Assembly: GCA_030583885.1 (NCBI GenBank)
Contig: CP129480.1
Location: forward strand, 3,474,714 to 3,538,713
Length of the DNA stretch: 64,000 nt
Source: Anaerolineales bacterium
GTDB lineage: Bacteria; Chloroflexota; Anaerolineae; Anaerolineales; Villigracilaceae
Direction of reading: 5' to 3'
The notes beneath the pieces were generated by a model. That model was not told the origin of the DNA and ran no database searches. It saw nothing but the letters and a program-made list of their open reading frames with translations. Positions 24,811 through 34,872 of this stretch are shown here, in pieces. Made by a program: the position numbers and the translations under genes. Positions within the stretch are counted from its first letter, which is position 1, and each line of letters opens with the position of its first letter.

Positions 24811-25905
24811 TTATTCGACCAGCGATTTTTTGATCTTCTTGCGGTCCATCTTTTTCTTGGGCAGAAACTTTTCGGCGAATTTGCGTCCTTCGGTGACAAG
24901 TACGTTGTCAACCAGCGGGCCGCTTTTCGGCAGCGTAAGGAACTTCCGTATCGTGTGGAACTGATCACCGCGATAGATCATGCGCTCAACCCGCAGTGTC
25001 TTTGCCAGTGCTTTGATCTCCCTGACAGGTGACATTCGCAAACCTGAATGGGTAACCTTCAGGGAGGCTGCCGCAATCGCAAAGCGGACGGAGTCCTCTA
25101 GGTTGAATTCATTCAGGTACCCATAAATAAAACCCGATGAAAACGTTGCACCCGCGCCGGAGCCGTCCACAACCTTGACCTTGGGCGCATGCACACGAAT
25201 GATCTCCTCGCCGTGTACAACCATGCATCCCTGGCTTGCCATAGTAATCAGTGCGACCTTTATACCAGAATTGAACAGTTTGCGCGCCACGGAAAGCATG
25301 GACTGCTTTTTTCCGATCTGCGCGGCATCCGTTACTGCCTGGCAGATGGTGACAAGGCCCGAATATGTCCGAAGCAAATCAGGGTGTTTATGTCCATGCT
25401 CAAAGTTCAGGAAGACGGGGATGTTGTGGCGCTTTGCCGCCTCCATCGCACGGACAATATGGTCGCCGTCATACCAATCCACATATAATAATTTTGATTT
25501 TTTGATCAGTGACAGGTCAGCCGTATCCAGCGTGCTTAATATTTCCGGCGACCTTTGCCAGAAATACGTCCGCGCCCCCTTTTTGTCAGAGATATTCACC
25601 TCGAGCGGCGTCTTATATTTTTTCGTAAAGCGGACTGCTCCCTGCACGCCCGCCGCCTTCAAGGTATCCGCCACGTGATGGCCGAGCAGGTCATTGCCGA
25701 CGGCTGTGCCTATCATCGCGGTCGGCACATTCCACTGACGCAGGTTACATGCAATGATTGCGGCGTCATCATAGACGTACTCGCTGACTTCATGCACAAT
25801 CGCGCCGGTATTATGCTTCGGCAGTTTGTCCAGGGCCATGATGTAGACAGGGGTCAACATGCCGAAGCCAACGTACTCAGGAGGTGCCAGTTTGGTTCGG
25901 GACAT
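24811..25905 (-). CDS. PfkB-family carbohydrate kinase
   Basis: 364 residues from the ATG at 25905; the frame is open up to 25959 and the start is uncertain. The C-terminal PfkB signature VVDGSGAGATFSSGFIYGY carries the anion hole and catalytic Asp/Gly (usual form DTTGAGDAF; here the first T/D pair reads DGSGAG). The N-terminal dinucleotide-type GFGMLTPVYI and the AVGNDLLGHHVADTLKAAGV region fit as well. It would phosphorylate a sugar or sugar-like alcohol. It lies between the flavoprotein and MttB genes. Confidence 0.82.
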   Translation of the reverse strand: MSRTKLAPPEYVGFGMLTPVYIMALDKLPKHNTGAIVHEVSEYVYDDAAIIACNLRQWNVPTAMIGTAVGNDLLGHHVADTLKAAGVQGAVRFTKKYKTPLEVNISDKKGARTYFWQRSPEILSTLDTADLSLIKKSKLLYVDWYDGDHIVRAMEAAKRHNIPVFLNFEHGHKHPDLLRTYSGLVTICQAVTDAAQIGKKQSMLSVARKLFNSGIKVALITMASQGCMVVHGEEIIRVHAPKVKVVDGSGAGATFSSGFIYGYLNEFNLEDSVRFAIAAASLKVTHSGLRMSPVREIKALAKTLRVERMIYRGDQFHTIRKFLTLPKSGPLVDNVLVTEGRKFAEKFLPKKKMDRKKIKKSLVE

Positions 25906-26001
25906 ATCGTTACACACAAAGGACATAAAATGCGCAAAGGGGAAACCCTTTAACCGCACTTCCGTCGTCGCCTTTGTATCCTTCGTGATCAGAGAACATG
26001 T

Positions 26002-28431
26002 TCAAGCACGCAGCCTTTCGCTTTTTGGATCGTACAATACAGATGCGGTCACTTCCGCTTCACGCATGCCTTCGATCAATTCCACAGTGAAACGATTTCC
26101 CTGCCTCGCTACTTCAATCGGTAAATACGCAAAGAAAATATTTTTCTTCACGCTGAAGCCATAGCCGCCGCTGCGGACACGGGTCAATACATTGCCTTCA
26201 TGATAAACCGCCTCGCCGCCATAGATTTGGGTGAATTCGTCTGTATCGGTCAATACCAGCGTGCAGAGTTTGCGCTTCACCCCCTCCGCCTTCTGCTTGA
26301 CCAGCGCCTCACGCCCGATAAAGTCACCTTTATCGAGATGTACGCAGAATCCAAGCCCGGCTTCGTACGGCGTTTCAGACGGCGTGATATCCACTGTGAA
26401 GTAGCGGAAGCCCTTCTCCAGCCGTAGCGGATCAAGCACCTTGTACCCGCCGAGTCCCATGCCAAACTCCCTGCCTGCCTCGATGAGCATGTCCCAGACC
26501 ATCGTGGCACGGTTGTTCGGGATGTACAACTCCCAGCCCAACTCACCCGCATAACTGACGCGCTGCGCCAGAACCTTCACCCCGTTGACCGTGATCGGCC
26601 TGGTCATCAAATATGGATGCGCTTCGTTGGTAACATCGTCACCCGTGATCTTCCTCAACACATCGCGCGACTTCGGCCCCCACAACGCAAGACAGGCATA
26701 TTCCTGCGTAATATCCCGGATGGAGACATCACCATCCTTCTCATCCACATGCATCTGGATGCGCGCCAAATCATTAGCGATGAAACCGGAACCTGTGATG
26801 GCCCAGAAATAATCCTCACCCAAACGTGTAACGGTCAAGTCCGATTCAATCCCGCCGCGTGTGTTCAGGAATTGGGTGTAGATCGCGCTGCCAACGGGCT
26901 TGTCCATATTGCTGGAGGTCAGTCTTTGCAAGAGCGGTAACGCGCCCCTGCCTTTGACCTCAATTTTCCCAAAGGAGGTCAAATCGAAGAGAGTGACGCG
27001 CTCGCGGGTGGCACTATGCTCCTGTCGCATGCGCTCGAAGAACGGAGGTTTAGACCAGCCCCACTGGCGCTGGTCTTCGCCCATGCGGCGCGATTCCCTG
27101 CCTGGTTCAAAATAATTGACGCGCTCCCAGCCAAACTTTTCGCCAAAAACCGCACCGTTTTCCAACATGCGATAATGCAGCGGACTCACGCGATGAGGTC
27201 TCGCGGTCTCATGCTCGTCATGCGGAAAGCGCAGGCGATAATAATATTTCACGCTTTCCACTGTGCGCTCTGCCGCGTATTTGAAATCAGAATAATAATT
27301 TCCAAAACGCGTGGCGCGATAACCATACACATCCATCGGTGCTTCACCTTCGATGATCCATTCCGCCATCAACTTGCCCATGCCGCCCGCACCGCCGTAT
27401 CCGTTCAACGACATGCCCGCCATCATCCAGAATCCGCGCACACCCATCATGGGTCCAAGCAATGGCTGGCAATCCGGTGTGTAGGCGCCGGGATGGCGCA
27501 CCAGCGTGATGATGCCCGCCTGATCCAAGAACGGCAGACGACGGATCGCACCTTCGAGCAACATCTCAAACTGGTCAAAATCCCCTGGGAAACTTTTACT
27601 TCCATGTTCCCACGGCGTACCATCGATCCAGCGCGGCAGCGGCTTCGGCTCATAACCACCAATGACCAACCCGCCCTGTTCCTGCCGCATGTAAACCAGG
27701 TTATCAGGGTCACGCAAACAAGGTGTCTCGGATGAAAACTCATGCCCCGGCACGGCGTGAAGCGCAATGTGCTGATGGTCCACGGGAGTGGTCGGGATGT
27801 CAAGTCCTGCCATGGCGGCGATGCGCGGTGCCCACATCCCCGCTGCATTGACGATGATCTCGCATCTTATCTCGCCCTTGTCTGTTACAACCGCCTGAAC
27901 CTCTCCCTTCGCTGACAATTTGATTCCCGTGACACGTGTGTTGGTATACACTTCCACGCCCATCTCTTTTGCAAAATTCACCGTGGATGTGGTGGCAGTG
28001 TACGGGTCCAGTTGACCGTCGCGGGGAAGATAAATGCCGCCGTACAAATCCTTTTTGGAAATCTGCGGCATGACCTTCGCGGCTTCATCAGGCGAAATTA
28101 CTTCGCAATCCAAGCCCAACGCTTTTGCGCGGCTGACACTGCGCTCCAGCTCAAGCAGTTGCTCCTTGCTCGAAGCCACGCGCAAACTGCCGACATGATC
28201 GAACAACCCCAACTCACTGTACAATTCCACGCTGTACATGCGGAATTTCAGCATGGCCTGCGACGTGGCGAACTGCGTCACCAACCCTGCCGCGTGCGAC
28301 GACTCGCCGCCGGCAATCTCGCCTTTTTCAATAATGACGACATCCTTGCGCCCATATTTTGCAAGGTGATAGGCAACCTGCGCCCCGAAAATCCCACCGC
28401 CGATGACAACAATCTCTGCTTGACTTTTCAT
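26002..28431 (-). CDS. Dimethylglycine/sarcosine dehydrogenase-like flavoprotein with GcvT domains (paralogue 1)
   Basis: 809 residues. Order of parts: FAD-binding DAO fold (VVIGGGIFGAQVAYHLAKYG), a histidine in GGESSHAAGL (His46) at the site where FAD is covalently held in dimethylglycine dehydrogenase, the FAO_M linker, then aminomethyltransferase-like GcvT and GcvT_C domains (about 450-800, with FLNTRGGIESDLTVTRL). Such enzymes oxidise an N-methyl group and pass the one-carbon unit to tetrahydrofolate. The start at 28431 has GGAG before it. A paralogue lies at 34873-37305. Confidence 0.88.
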   Translation of the reverse strand: MKSQAEIVVIGGGIFGAQVAYHLAKYGRKDVVIIEKGEIAGGESSHAAGLVTQFATSQAMLKFRMYSVELYSELGLFDHVGSLRVASSKEQLLELERSVSRAKALGLDCEVISPDEAAKVMPQISKKDLYGGIYLPRDGQLDPYTATTSTVNFAKEMGVEVYTNTRVTGIKLSAKGEVQAVVTDKGEIRCEIIVNAAGMWAPRIAAMAGLDIPTTPVDHQHIALHAVPGHEFSSETPCLRDPDNLVYMRQEQGGLVIGGYEPKPLPRWIDGTPWEHGSKSFPGDFDQFEMLLEGAIRRLPFLDQAGIITLVRHPGAYTPDCQPLLGPMMGVRGFWMMAGMSLNGYGGAGGMGKLMAEWIIEGEAPMDVYGYRATRFGNYYSDFKYAAERTVESVKYYYRLRFPHDEHETARPHRVSPLHYRMLENGAVFGEKFGWERVNYFEPGRESRRMGEDQRQWGWSKPPFFERMRQEHSATRERVTLFDLTSFGKIEVKGRGALPLLQRLTSSNMDKPVGSAIYTQFLNTRGGIESDLTVTRLGEDYFWAITGSGFIANDLARIQMHVDEKDGDVSIRDITQEYACLALWGPKSRDVLRKITGDDVTNEAHPYLMTRPITVNGVKVLAQRVSYAGELGWELYIPNNRATMVWDMLIEAGREFGMGLGGYKVLDPLRLEKGFRYFTVDITPSETPYEAGLGFCVHLDKGDFIGREALVKQKAEGVKRKLCTLVLTDTDEFTQIYGGEAVYHEGNVLTRVRSGGYGFSVKKNIFFAYLPIEVARQGNRFTVELIEGMREAEVTASVLYDPKSERLRA

Positions 28432-28499
28432 CTTCTTCACTCCAAATGATATAAACAGAATGAGCCGCGTAATGGATACACGCCTTCCCACACCGTTGT

Positions 28500-29393
28500 T
28501 TACATTTTCACTTCATCCAGCCACTTCCCAAATTCGTTCGAGTCCATCTTCTCCACCGCCCTGCCCCAGCGTTCCTCGGCCCAGCCCCAGAAATCAAAGT
28601 CAATCTTGGAGATGTTCGCCTGTATCGCCGCCCATAATCCCCAGCCCACATCCGACATGATCATATTCAGCTTCATGCGTGCGATCATGTCCTCCCGTGC
28701 ATCTCCAAAGTACGCGGTGCAAACTTCGGCAATCTGCCCGTCATTGAATTCCATTTCCTGGCAGGTATTGCCCAATTCAAAGGTCGGGTCGTTATTCCCG
28801 CTGTATTCGTAATCGATCAACCACAATTGCCTGCCGTCGTCAATGTAATTTTCAGCCAACAAATCATTATTACACGGGACGGTCGGCAACGGTTTGGCAT
28901 TCATCGCCTGTTCGATGCGTTTGACCGTATCCATGCGTTCAGTGTATCCCTTGGGGGTTTTGATATTACGCTCGCTGCACAGGCGTAGATAATACTCTGT
29001 GAGACGGAACATGTTGAAGTCCAGTTTGAAGCGCGGACCTTGATTCAATTTTTTGATCGTCTGCGCCATGCGAGTCGGCATGCCCGCCTGATTCAATGAT
29101 TCCTTGGACATGGTCCTGCCGTCCAGGAATTCGATTACCATCGAACTGTACTCAGGGACATGATGCAAAACCTTTGGCGCAACCCCTGCATACGAGGCAG
29201 CCCTGGCATTTTGGTGTTCATTCTCCCGGTCGATGGCAAGCAATTCGGTACTCGCGCCCGGAACGCGGACAAAGTGCGGCACTCCGTCCACATCCACCCT
29301 GTAATTGGTATTGGTCAAACCGCCTGAAAGCGGGGTGATGACAATATCCCTTCCTCGCCAATCCGCGACTTTGGAAACAACTTCTTGTATCAT
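28500..29393 (-). CDS. Choline/ethanolamine kinase-like phosphotransferase (paralogue 1)
   Basis: 297 residues. An APH/choline-kinase fold is shown by LSGGLTNTNYRV (nucleotide loop), the catalytic loop PCNNDLLAENYI and the metal-binding LIDYEYSGNNDPTFELGN. In the catalytic loop the usual His of H-x-D-x4-N is Asn, while the Asp and second Asn remain. The product would be a phosphorylated amino alcohol. It is encoded between the permease and the flavoprotein. A paralogue at 37366-38304 sits next to the second flavoprotein in the same pairing. Confidence 0.83.
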   Translation of the reverse strand: MIQEVVSKVADWRGRDIVITPLSGGLTNTNYRVDVDGVPHFVRVPGASTELLAIDRENEHQNARAASYAGVAPKVLHHVPEYSSMVIEFLDGRTMSKESLNQAGMPTRMAQTIKKLNQGPRFKLDFNMFRLTEYYLRLCSERNIKTPKGYTERMDTVKRIEQAMNAKPLPTVPCNNDLLAENYIDDGRQLWLIDYEYSGNNDPTFELGNTCQEMEFNDGQIAEVCTAYFGDAREDMIARMKLNMIMSDVGWGLWAAIQANISKIDFDFWGWAEERWGRAVEKMDSNEFGKWLDEVKM

Positions 29394-29426
29394 AAGTGGT
29401 CAGCCTCCCGAAAACATAAATCGAAC

Positions 29427-29460
29427 GGTGGTCAGTGTTTGAAAACAAACACTGACCACC
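29427..29460. terminator. Hairpin between APC permease and kinase genes
   Basis: Fourteen-base perfect arms (29427-29440 and 29447-29460) with a GAAAAC loop and no T tail on the minus strand. It may attenuate transcription or protect the upstream message. Confidence 0.5.
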
Positions 29461-29483
29461 CACATGATACTGGAGAAATAATC

Positions 29484-31112
29484 CTACTCGGGCGGGATTT
29501 CCTTAAAGGCGTAATCCACGTTGATGCCCTTGGATTTTTGCGCATTCTTGGCAATGAAATACCAAATGGCTGAGAAGATCAACACTCCAAAAACAACGCT
29601 GTAAGCCAACGTGCTGGTAAGCCCAAGTTGCGCATAGAACATGAACATTAAGATCATCGCGCCGCCAAGGATGAAACCAAGCACGCCGAGGATGGTTACC
29701 AGCGGAATATTCCCGATTTTATATTTTGCGCCAGGCGACGATTCGTACACTTCTTTTGCGCGGTAAGGCAATAACGCGCCTGCCAGGCAAGTGATTACAA
29801 ATACATAACCGCAGGCGAACGTCACGCCAAGCGTCAGCGCGACCCAGCCGCCATGGAGGTTATACAGCAGAATGACGGGAATGCTGGCGAGGAAATACGC
29901 CAAATGGGCGTTGACCGGGGTGTGGCGTTTCTCGTCCACTTTGCTGAGCCACTCGGGCAGCAAACGATCCAGCGACATGGCGACCATGACGCGCGTCATG
30001 CCGATATAGCAGTTATGCACGATCTGATGCGAGTTGAGAATGTAACCCAGGCCTATGATGATGACGACCAGAGGGCTGGCTGTCAGCGCAACCGCAATGA
30101 TGTTGGGCCAGAGCCAGAACCCGGCGATGGTTGATTCGCCAACGCCGGACCAATAGCCTGCACCGGCCACATACAGGAATTCCGTGCCAACCGCTTTTTC
30201 CAACGCAAAAGCGAGAACGGCAAGCAATACGCCTGTAAAAATCAACGAGCCGATAATAATGAACATCTGGCTATTGAAGGAACGCGCATTCTTGATTTCG
30301 CCGTTTTGCTGGGCGCTATAGGTTGCCCATTGCAGCGATGTCCACGCAATCGGGGCGATCAGGATGGTAGCCAGCAAACTGAAAGACGGATTCAAATTCA
30401 CGCCGGCGGCGATGGAAGCGTCCTTGGCGGTCTGGACAAAATTCTGCGTTCCGCCCACAGCCAGAGCGAATGCGTCAATCTTTGTCATGGATGAAGCCGG
30501 GTCGCCCAGGAAGAGAACGACCAGCATGGTCGTAAAAGCGAGCAATGTGCCGCTGATCATGACAGCCTGGAAACGCACATAATTTTTGAATCCGCTGATG
30601 AGAATCATCATGGACACAAATGCGTTCAGGATGCTGGTGATGATGACCCCGGTCGAGCCTGTAAACCAGATGCCCACGTTGGACAATGCCGCGCTCCCCA
30701 TGGTTGCCCCAAGCCCAAGGAACAAAGGCGCGAACCCAAGATAGGAAAGCAGCCATCCCGAAAGCGCCACCCATTGAAGGATCCAGATCACATAACCGGA
30801 CATGACCACAGTAAAGGCCAAGCCGCCGCCAAACACGCGGCTCTGGAACACATAGTCGCCGCCAGAGCGCGGCAAGGCAGTGGAAAGCCACACATACACC
30901 AAGGCAATCGGGATCTCGATCACCATTGCGAGCAAAATACCCCAGACCAGTTTGCCGCCGGGCAGCGCACCCGGCGCCCAAAGATACGTCCACGGGAAAA
31001 TTAAGCCCATCGTCAAAATGTTGTAGACGAAGGCGGAGAACGGAGACATCACCCGCACAAGCCCGGAGGCTTTTCGGGTGAATACTTCTGGTTTTGCAGT
31101 TGCTGTAGCCAT
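29484..31112 (-). CDS. APC-superfamily amino acid/amine permease
   Basis: 542 residues, about 12-14 membrane segments. The first segments (SGLVRVMSPFSAFVYNI, then IPIALVYVWLSTALPRSGGDYVF) match the APC consensus, in which the PRSGGDYVF stretch is conserved. It imports an amino acid or amine by cation symport. AAAGGAG precedes the ATG at 31112. Its place between a phosphoesterase and an amino-alcohol kinase fits uptake of the substrate of this locus. Confidence 0.88.
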   Translation of the reverse strand: MATATAKPEVFTRKASGLVRVMSPFSAFVYNILTMGLIFPWTYLWAPGALPGGKLVWGILLAMVIEIPIALVYVWLSTALPRSGGDYVFQSRVFGGGLAFTVVMSGYVIWILQWVALSGWLLSYLGFAPLFLGLGATMGSAALSNVGIWFTGSTGVIITSILNAFVSMMILISGFKNYVRFQAVMISGTLLAFTTMLVVLFLGDPASSMTKIDAFALAVGGTQNFVQTAKDASIAAGVNLNPSFSLLATILIAPIAWTSLQWATYSAQQNGEIKNARSFNSQMFIIIGSLIFTGVLLAVLAFALEKAVGTEFLYVAGAGYWSGVGESTIAGFWLWPNIIAVALTASPLVVIIIGLGYILNSHQIVHNCYIGMTRVMVAMSLDRLLPEWLSKVDEKRHTPVNAHLAYFLASIPVILLYNLHGGWVALTLGVTFACGYVFVITCLAGALLPYRAKEVYESSPGAKYKIGNIPLVTILGVLGFILGGAMILMFMFYAQLGLTSTLAYSVVFGVLIFSAIWYFIAKNAQKSKGINVDYAFKEIPPE

Positions 31113-31216
31113 TTCTTCTCCTTTGGTTGAAATATTTCAAGCCGTTCCAATTCTCCTTACACGAAACCGTTCCTTCAATCTGAACCATCGCCTCCTTTCA
31201 CTACCCCTGAAAAAAA

Positions 31217-32212
31217 TCATCCGCTGGTCATCTGGTAGCCCTGCACTTCGCCGTCCGCAAAGGTCACCAGGCAGCCGCGCAGGATGCCTTCGGCATATTC
31301 ACTGCCGGGATTGATACAAGTGGTCCGCCCAAGCCGCGCAACCGATTGGGATTCATGGATGTGACCATGCAACCCAAGCATGGGCTTGTACTTTTCAATC
31401 GCCTCACGGACCGCGCTCGAGCCTGCTCCAAATAACACAACCTGACCACCCCTGACGATCTGCTCCGGCGGGTCCTTGTCCCAATCCAGCATGGGGCAGG
31501 TATCGAGGGTCGAGTCCTTAGGCGGGTCGTGGAAGTTGAAGATGGCTTTGTCCATGTCCGGGACGAGCGCCGCCATCTCTTCGATCATTTTTCCGAGTTC
31601 CTCCTCCGAAACCTCGCGCGGCGTCTTCCACGGCGTCGGCGTGCTGATACCGACGGAGATCATCGTGTGGTCGTCGTCCACATGGACCATTTCATTCTCG
31701 CAGGCAAAGAAGGACTGGGTTGGCTCCTGCTTCATTACGTTCAGCACTTCCCATTCATCGTCGTTGCCGCCCGTGACGAAACATTTGATGCCCGTGCCGT
31801 TCAGCCGCTCCTCGGCCAGGTTGACCCAATCGGACATTTTCTTTTTGGCGAGTTCGTTGAACAACGCCTCCACGGCGTGCGGGTCGGCTTGCAGGCTTTT
31901 GAATTCGTCCTCCTCCATCACCTTGTGATAAAAGCCGAGGATATCGAGTTTGCCCAAAAGGGCTTTCAATTCCTCTTCGGTCCCGAGATGTTCAGTGCGT
32001 CCCTGCACGGTGGCGCGGTGATGCCCGTTGCGTTCCTTGATGATGGGGATCATCAACTTCCCTTGAATATCTCCGCCCATGACAATGACATTCACATCGT
32101 AGAACTTGCCCGCATTGATGAACTTGCGGAAGGTGCGCTCCGAGCCATGAATATCGGTGGCGAAGAAAAGGCGGGTTGGTTCTTTCTTTGGCTTCCTCGA
32201 AAAGAAGGACAT
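31217..32212 (-). CDS. Calcineurin-like metallophosphoesterase
   Basis: 331 residues from the ATG at 32212, with GGAGGA before it. The metal-binding series is FFATDIHGSERTF, VIVMGGDIQGK, TGGNDDEW (the usual GNHE is GNDD) and GLHGHIHESQ. The family removes phosphate from mono- or diesters, from nucleotides to lipids. The product has no signal peptide. It is the first gene of the leftward train and so may work early in the pathway. Confidence 0.83.
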   Translation of the reverse strand: MSFFSRKPKKEPTRLFFATDIHGSERTFRKFINAGKFYDVNVIVMGGDIQGKLMIPIIKERNGHHRATVQGRTEHLGTEEELKALLGKLDILGFYHKVMEEDEFKSLQADPHAVEALFNELAKKKMSDWVNLAEERLNGTGIKCFVTGGNDDEWEVLNVMKQEPTQSFFACENEMVHVDDDHTMISVGISTPTPWKTPREVSEEELGKMIEEMAALVPDMDKAIFNFHDPPKDSTLDTCPMLDWDKDPPEQIVRGGQVVLFGAGSSAVREAIEKYKPMLGLHGHIHESQSVARLGRTTCINPGSEYAEGILRGCLVTFADGEVQGYQMTSG

Positions 32213-32251
32213 TGGTTCCTCCAAACAAAATCCGGCACGCGGGTAAATGCG

Positions 32252-33046
32252 TCAGGCGGGGATGGGCGCGGAACTGGCAAGCAGACATGAGATTTTTTGA
32301 GCCGCAAGCGAGTCCACTGCCGATGAATCAAGGCGTTCGTCTGATACCAGCTTATCTATTTCCTCAATATTGGCCACTTGAAAATTGGAAACCACGCCCC
32401 ATTTGCTGTGGTCTGCAACCACAATGACCTGCCCCTTGGTGCGTTCGATCATCCGCCGAACGACTTCCGCTTCGGCATTTGTCGGGACGGTGCAGCCGTG
32501 TTTGAGGGAGATTCCGTCCACGCCGAGAATCGTTTTATTTGCATAGACCAGACCTAAATTGTCCAGCGCGAAGCGGCCAGCCAGGGAGTTTGAACGGGAC
32601 TGGAACTCCCCGCCTGTCATAAAGTAATGAAAGCCCGGGTCGCCGAGATCCAGTACCGCACTGACGTTATTCGTAATGACGGTGATGCTGGGGTCGCGGC
32701 GGATGTGTTGCAACACCTGCGTAACGGTGGTACCGCTGTTGATGAAAACAATATCACCCGCTTCGATTAGCGAGGCGGCAAGTTCGCCGATCTGACGTTT
32801 TTCGTCGGGGTGATGCTGTGCACGGTGTTGATATTCCTGTTCAAGGATCATGCGCTGATTGAGGATCGCGCCCCCATGGGTTCGTTCGAGAACCCCCCTG
32901 CCTTCCAGCCATTCCAAGTCGCGGCGGACAGTCGCCTCGGAAGTTTCCAACAATTCACACAGATCGGCCGTACGGACAATCTGGTGAATCGACAGATACT
33001 CCTGAATTCTCTCTCGCCTTTGTGCTGGAATGAGTGGTTTGCTCAT
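32252..33046 (-). CDS. DeoR-family transcriptional repressor
   Basis: 264 residues from the ATG at 33046 (an ATG at 33097 would add an untypical tail). The N-terminal helix-turn-helix IPAQRRERIQEYLSIHQIVR, then LLETSEATVRRDLEWLEGRG and THGGAI, is the DeoR signature. The rest is the sugar-phosphate-sensing domain (FINSGTTVTQVLQHI, ITNNVSAVLDL, GGEFQSRSNSLAG, TILGVDGIS). It lies between the two trains of the metabolic locus, so it probably regulates both in response to a phosphorylated intermediate. Confidence 0.93.
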   Translation of the reverse strand: MSKPLIPAQRRERIQEYLSIHQIVRTADLCELLETSEATVRRDLEWLEGRGVLERTHGGAILNQRMILEQEYQHRAQHHPDEKRQIGELAASLIEAGDIVFINSGTTVTQVLQHIRRDPSITVITNNVSAVLDLGDPGFHYFMTGGEFQSRSNSLAGRFALDNLGLVYANKTILGVDGISLKHGCTVPTNAEAEVVRRMIERTKGQVIVVADHSKWGVVSNFQVANIEEIDKLVSDERLDSSAVDSLAAQKISCLLASSAPIPA

Positions 33047-33205
33047 CAACTGGTCTTGGATTAGGGTGAAGGAAATTGCTTGTTTTTGATGCGCCATTAT
33101 ATAAGAATATGATAAAATTTGCAAGTTTTTGATTTTTTCATTATAATAACGAAAAGTTCCAACAACAAAGAAAAGCAGGACTTCCATGTGCATACGGAGA
33201 ATTGC
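33047..33205. promoter_or_regulatory. AT-rich divergent control region
   Basis: The 159 bases between the divergent DeoR and nucleotidyltransferase genes are rich in A+T, with several TATAAT-like sequences (for example TATAAT near 33142 on the plus strand). They probably hold both promoters and DeoR operators. No clear operator repeat was found by eye. Confidence 0.45.
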
Positions 33206-33994
33206 ATGTCAAACAGTTTCATTGGAATGGGTGAACAGGATCGTTCTGAACGGGAGAAATTCGAGAACGAGTTAAAGGTAATACTGAAAGCCAGCGATGA
33301 AGCGACCATCCTATTGAGGGTGATCGGCTCGCTGGCTTTTCAAATGCATTGTCCCCGGTTTGGGTATCTGCAAGCCGCCTTGGGACGCGCATACACGGAC
33401 ATTGACTTTGCCGCGTACAGCCGACAGAGCAAACAAATCAGTGAACTGATGGCGAAAATGGGCTATATGGAAAACCGCGAAGTGTACATCGCGTCCGAGG
33501 GCGAACGCGCGATCTTTGATAAACCCGGCACAGGCCTGCATGTCGATATCTTCTACGAAAAACTGGATTTCTGCCACACCATTTACTGGAAAGACCGCCT
33601 TGAAGTGGACTCTCCCACCATCCCGCTAACGGAGCTGCTGCTCGAAAAAATGCAGATCGTACAGATCAATGAAAAAGACATTATTGACACCATCATGTTA
33701 TTACTTGAACATCCTTTGGGGGACGTGGACAAGGAGACCATCAACATAAAACTTGCCGCGCAGTTATGTGCGAATGAGTGGGGGCTTTGGCGCACGACCA
33801 CCATGAATCTTGAAAAAGTGAAACAACTTGCCCAGCAGTACACACAACTCTCCGCTGAAGAAAAGGAAAAAGTGGCCGCGCAGGTGGACAATATTCTTGC
33901 ACGCTTAAACGACGAACCCAAACCGCTCGCCTGGCGCATCCGTGACCGCGTGGGCGATCGTGTCAAATGGTATAAAGAAGTGGATGAAGTATAA
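33206..33994 (+). CDS. Nucleotidyltransferase-like protein
   Basis: 262 residues from the ATG at 33206, with GGAG six bases before it. VIGSLAFQMHCP, then AYTDIDFAAYSRQ, follows the G-S...D-x-D pattern of the nucleotidyltransferase fold, followed by LHVDIFYEKLDF with the third acidic residue. The C-terminal third is helical and charged. The family is often annotated only as hypothetical. It opens the rightward train; the true activity and partner are unknown. Confidence 0.6.
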   Translation: MSNSFIGMGEQDRSEREKFENELKVILKASDEATILLRVIGSLAFQMHCPRFGYLQAALGRAYTDIDFAAYSRQSKQISELMAKMGYMENREVYIASEGERAIFDKPGTGLHVDIFYEKLDFCHTIYWKDRLEVDSPTIPLTELLLEKMQIVQINEKDIIDTIMLLLEHPLGDVDKETINIKLAAQLCANEWGLWRTTTMNLEKVKQLAQQYTQLSAEEKEKVAAQVDNILARLNDEPKPLAWRIRDRVGDRVKWYKEVDEV

Positions 33995-34003
33995 GGAGTC
34001 ACC

Positions 34004-34813
34004 ATGGCAAAACTTGTCAAGGACTTGATGCACGCAGGATTGATCACCTGCAAACCAACCGCCACACTCGGACAGGTGGCGGTGCTGCTCAATCAACATC
34101 ACGTTCATGCCCTTGTGGTAACAGATCGCGATGGGCGTACGCTGGGTCTGATTTCTGATTTTGACTTGATGGCGGGTGAATGGCTCTCATCCGATGAGCA
34201 GAGCCTCGCAGTGATGCGAAAGCTGACCGCTGCGGATCTTATGTCCCAGCCGGTTGATACTGTCGAGGCAAACACTCCCCTGCCGGACGCAGCGAAAATG
34301 ATCATGGAGAAAATGGTCAGCCGCCTGCTGGTCACCGAGAACGGAAAATCCGTCGGCATTATTTCCCTGTCCGATTTCATTGCGAGCATTGCAGGTGAAA
34401 TGAAGTCAAAGCGGGACACCGTCGGCGATGTCATGTCGGATGCCATCCTGGTCTGCCGCGGAAAGACCCCGGTGGTCTCTGCGGCGCGCGCCATGACATC
34501 CTCAGGCTGGCGTTCAGTATTGGTCGTGGATGCAAAAGGCAAGATCCTCGGTGTGGTCAGTGGACATGACTTGATGCGCTTGATCAAGGACGGGGTGGAT
34601 GAAACACTGATCGTCCGGGATGTGATGCACCCTGCACTGACCATTGACATCCATGCCAGCCTGCGCGAAGCGGCGGATATGATGATCCAGAACCATTATC
34701 ACAGGCTGGTGGTCATTGACAAGGAGGATCCCGATGCGTTTCCGCTCGGTGCCATCTCCACGTTTGACATTGTGGCAGAAATGGCAAGGCCTGATTCCGT
34801 CTGGCAAAAATAA
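34004..34813 (+). CDS. Four-CBS-domain protein
   Basis: 269 residues made of four CBS motifs in tandem (about 3-60, 72-130, 140-196 and 205-262), each with the DxM...hG(hI/V)S.xDh pattern: LGLISDFDLM, VGIISLSDFI, LGVVSGHDLM, LGAISTFDIV. No catalytic domain is attached. Such modules bind adenine nucleotides and regulate partner proteins. AAGGAG precedes the ATG, ten bases after the nucleotidyltransferase gene. A role as an energy sensor for this locus is only a guess. Confidence 0.9.
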   Translation: MAKLVKDLMHAGLITCKPTATLGQVAVLLNQHHVHALVVTDRDGRTLGLISDFDLMAGEWLSSDEQSLAVMRKLTAADLMSQPVDTVEANTPLPDAAKMIMEKMVSRLLVTENGKSVGIISLSDFIASIAGEMKSKRDTVGDVMSDAILVCRGKTPVVSAARAMTSSGWRSVLVVDAKGKILGVVSGHDLMRLIKDGVDETLIVRDVMHPALTIDIHASLREAADMMIQNHYHRLVVIDKEDPDAFPLGAISTFDIVAEMARPDSVWQK

Positions 34814-34872
34814 CTTCCATCCCCACCCTTCCCCCGTGCCGGGGAAGGTGGCAATTTAAGGAGACAACATTC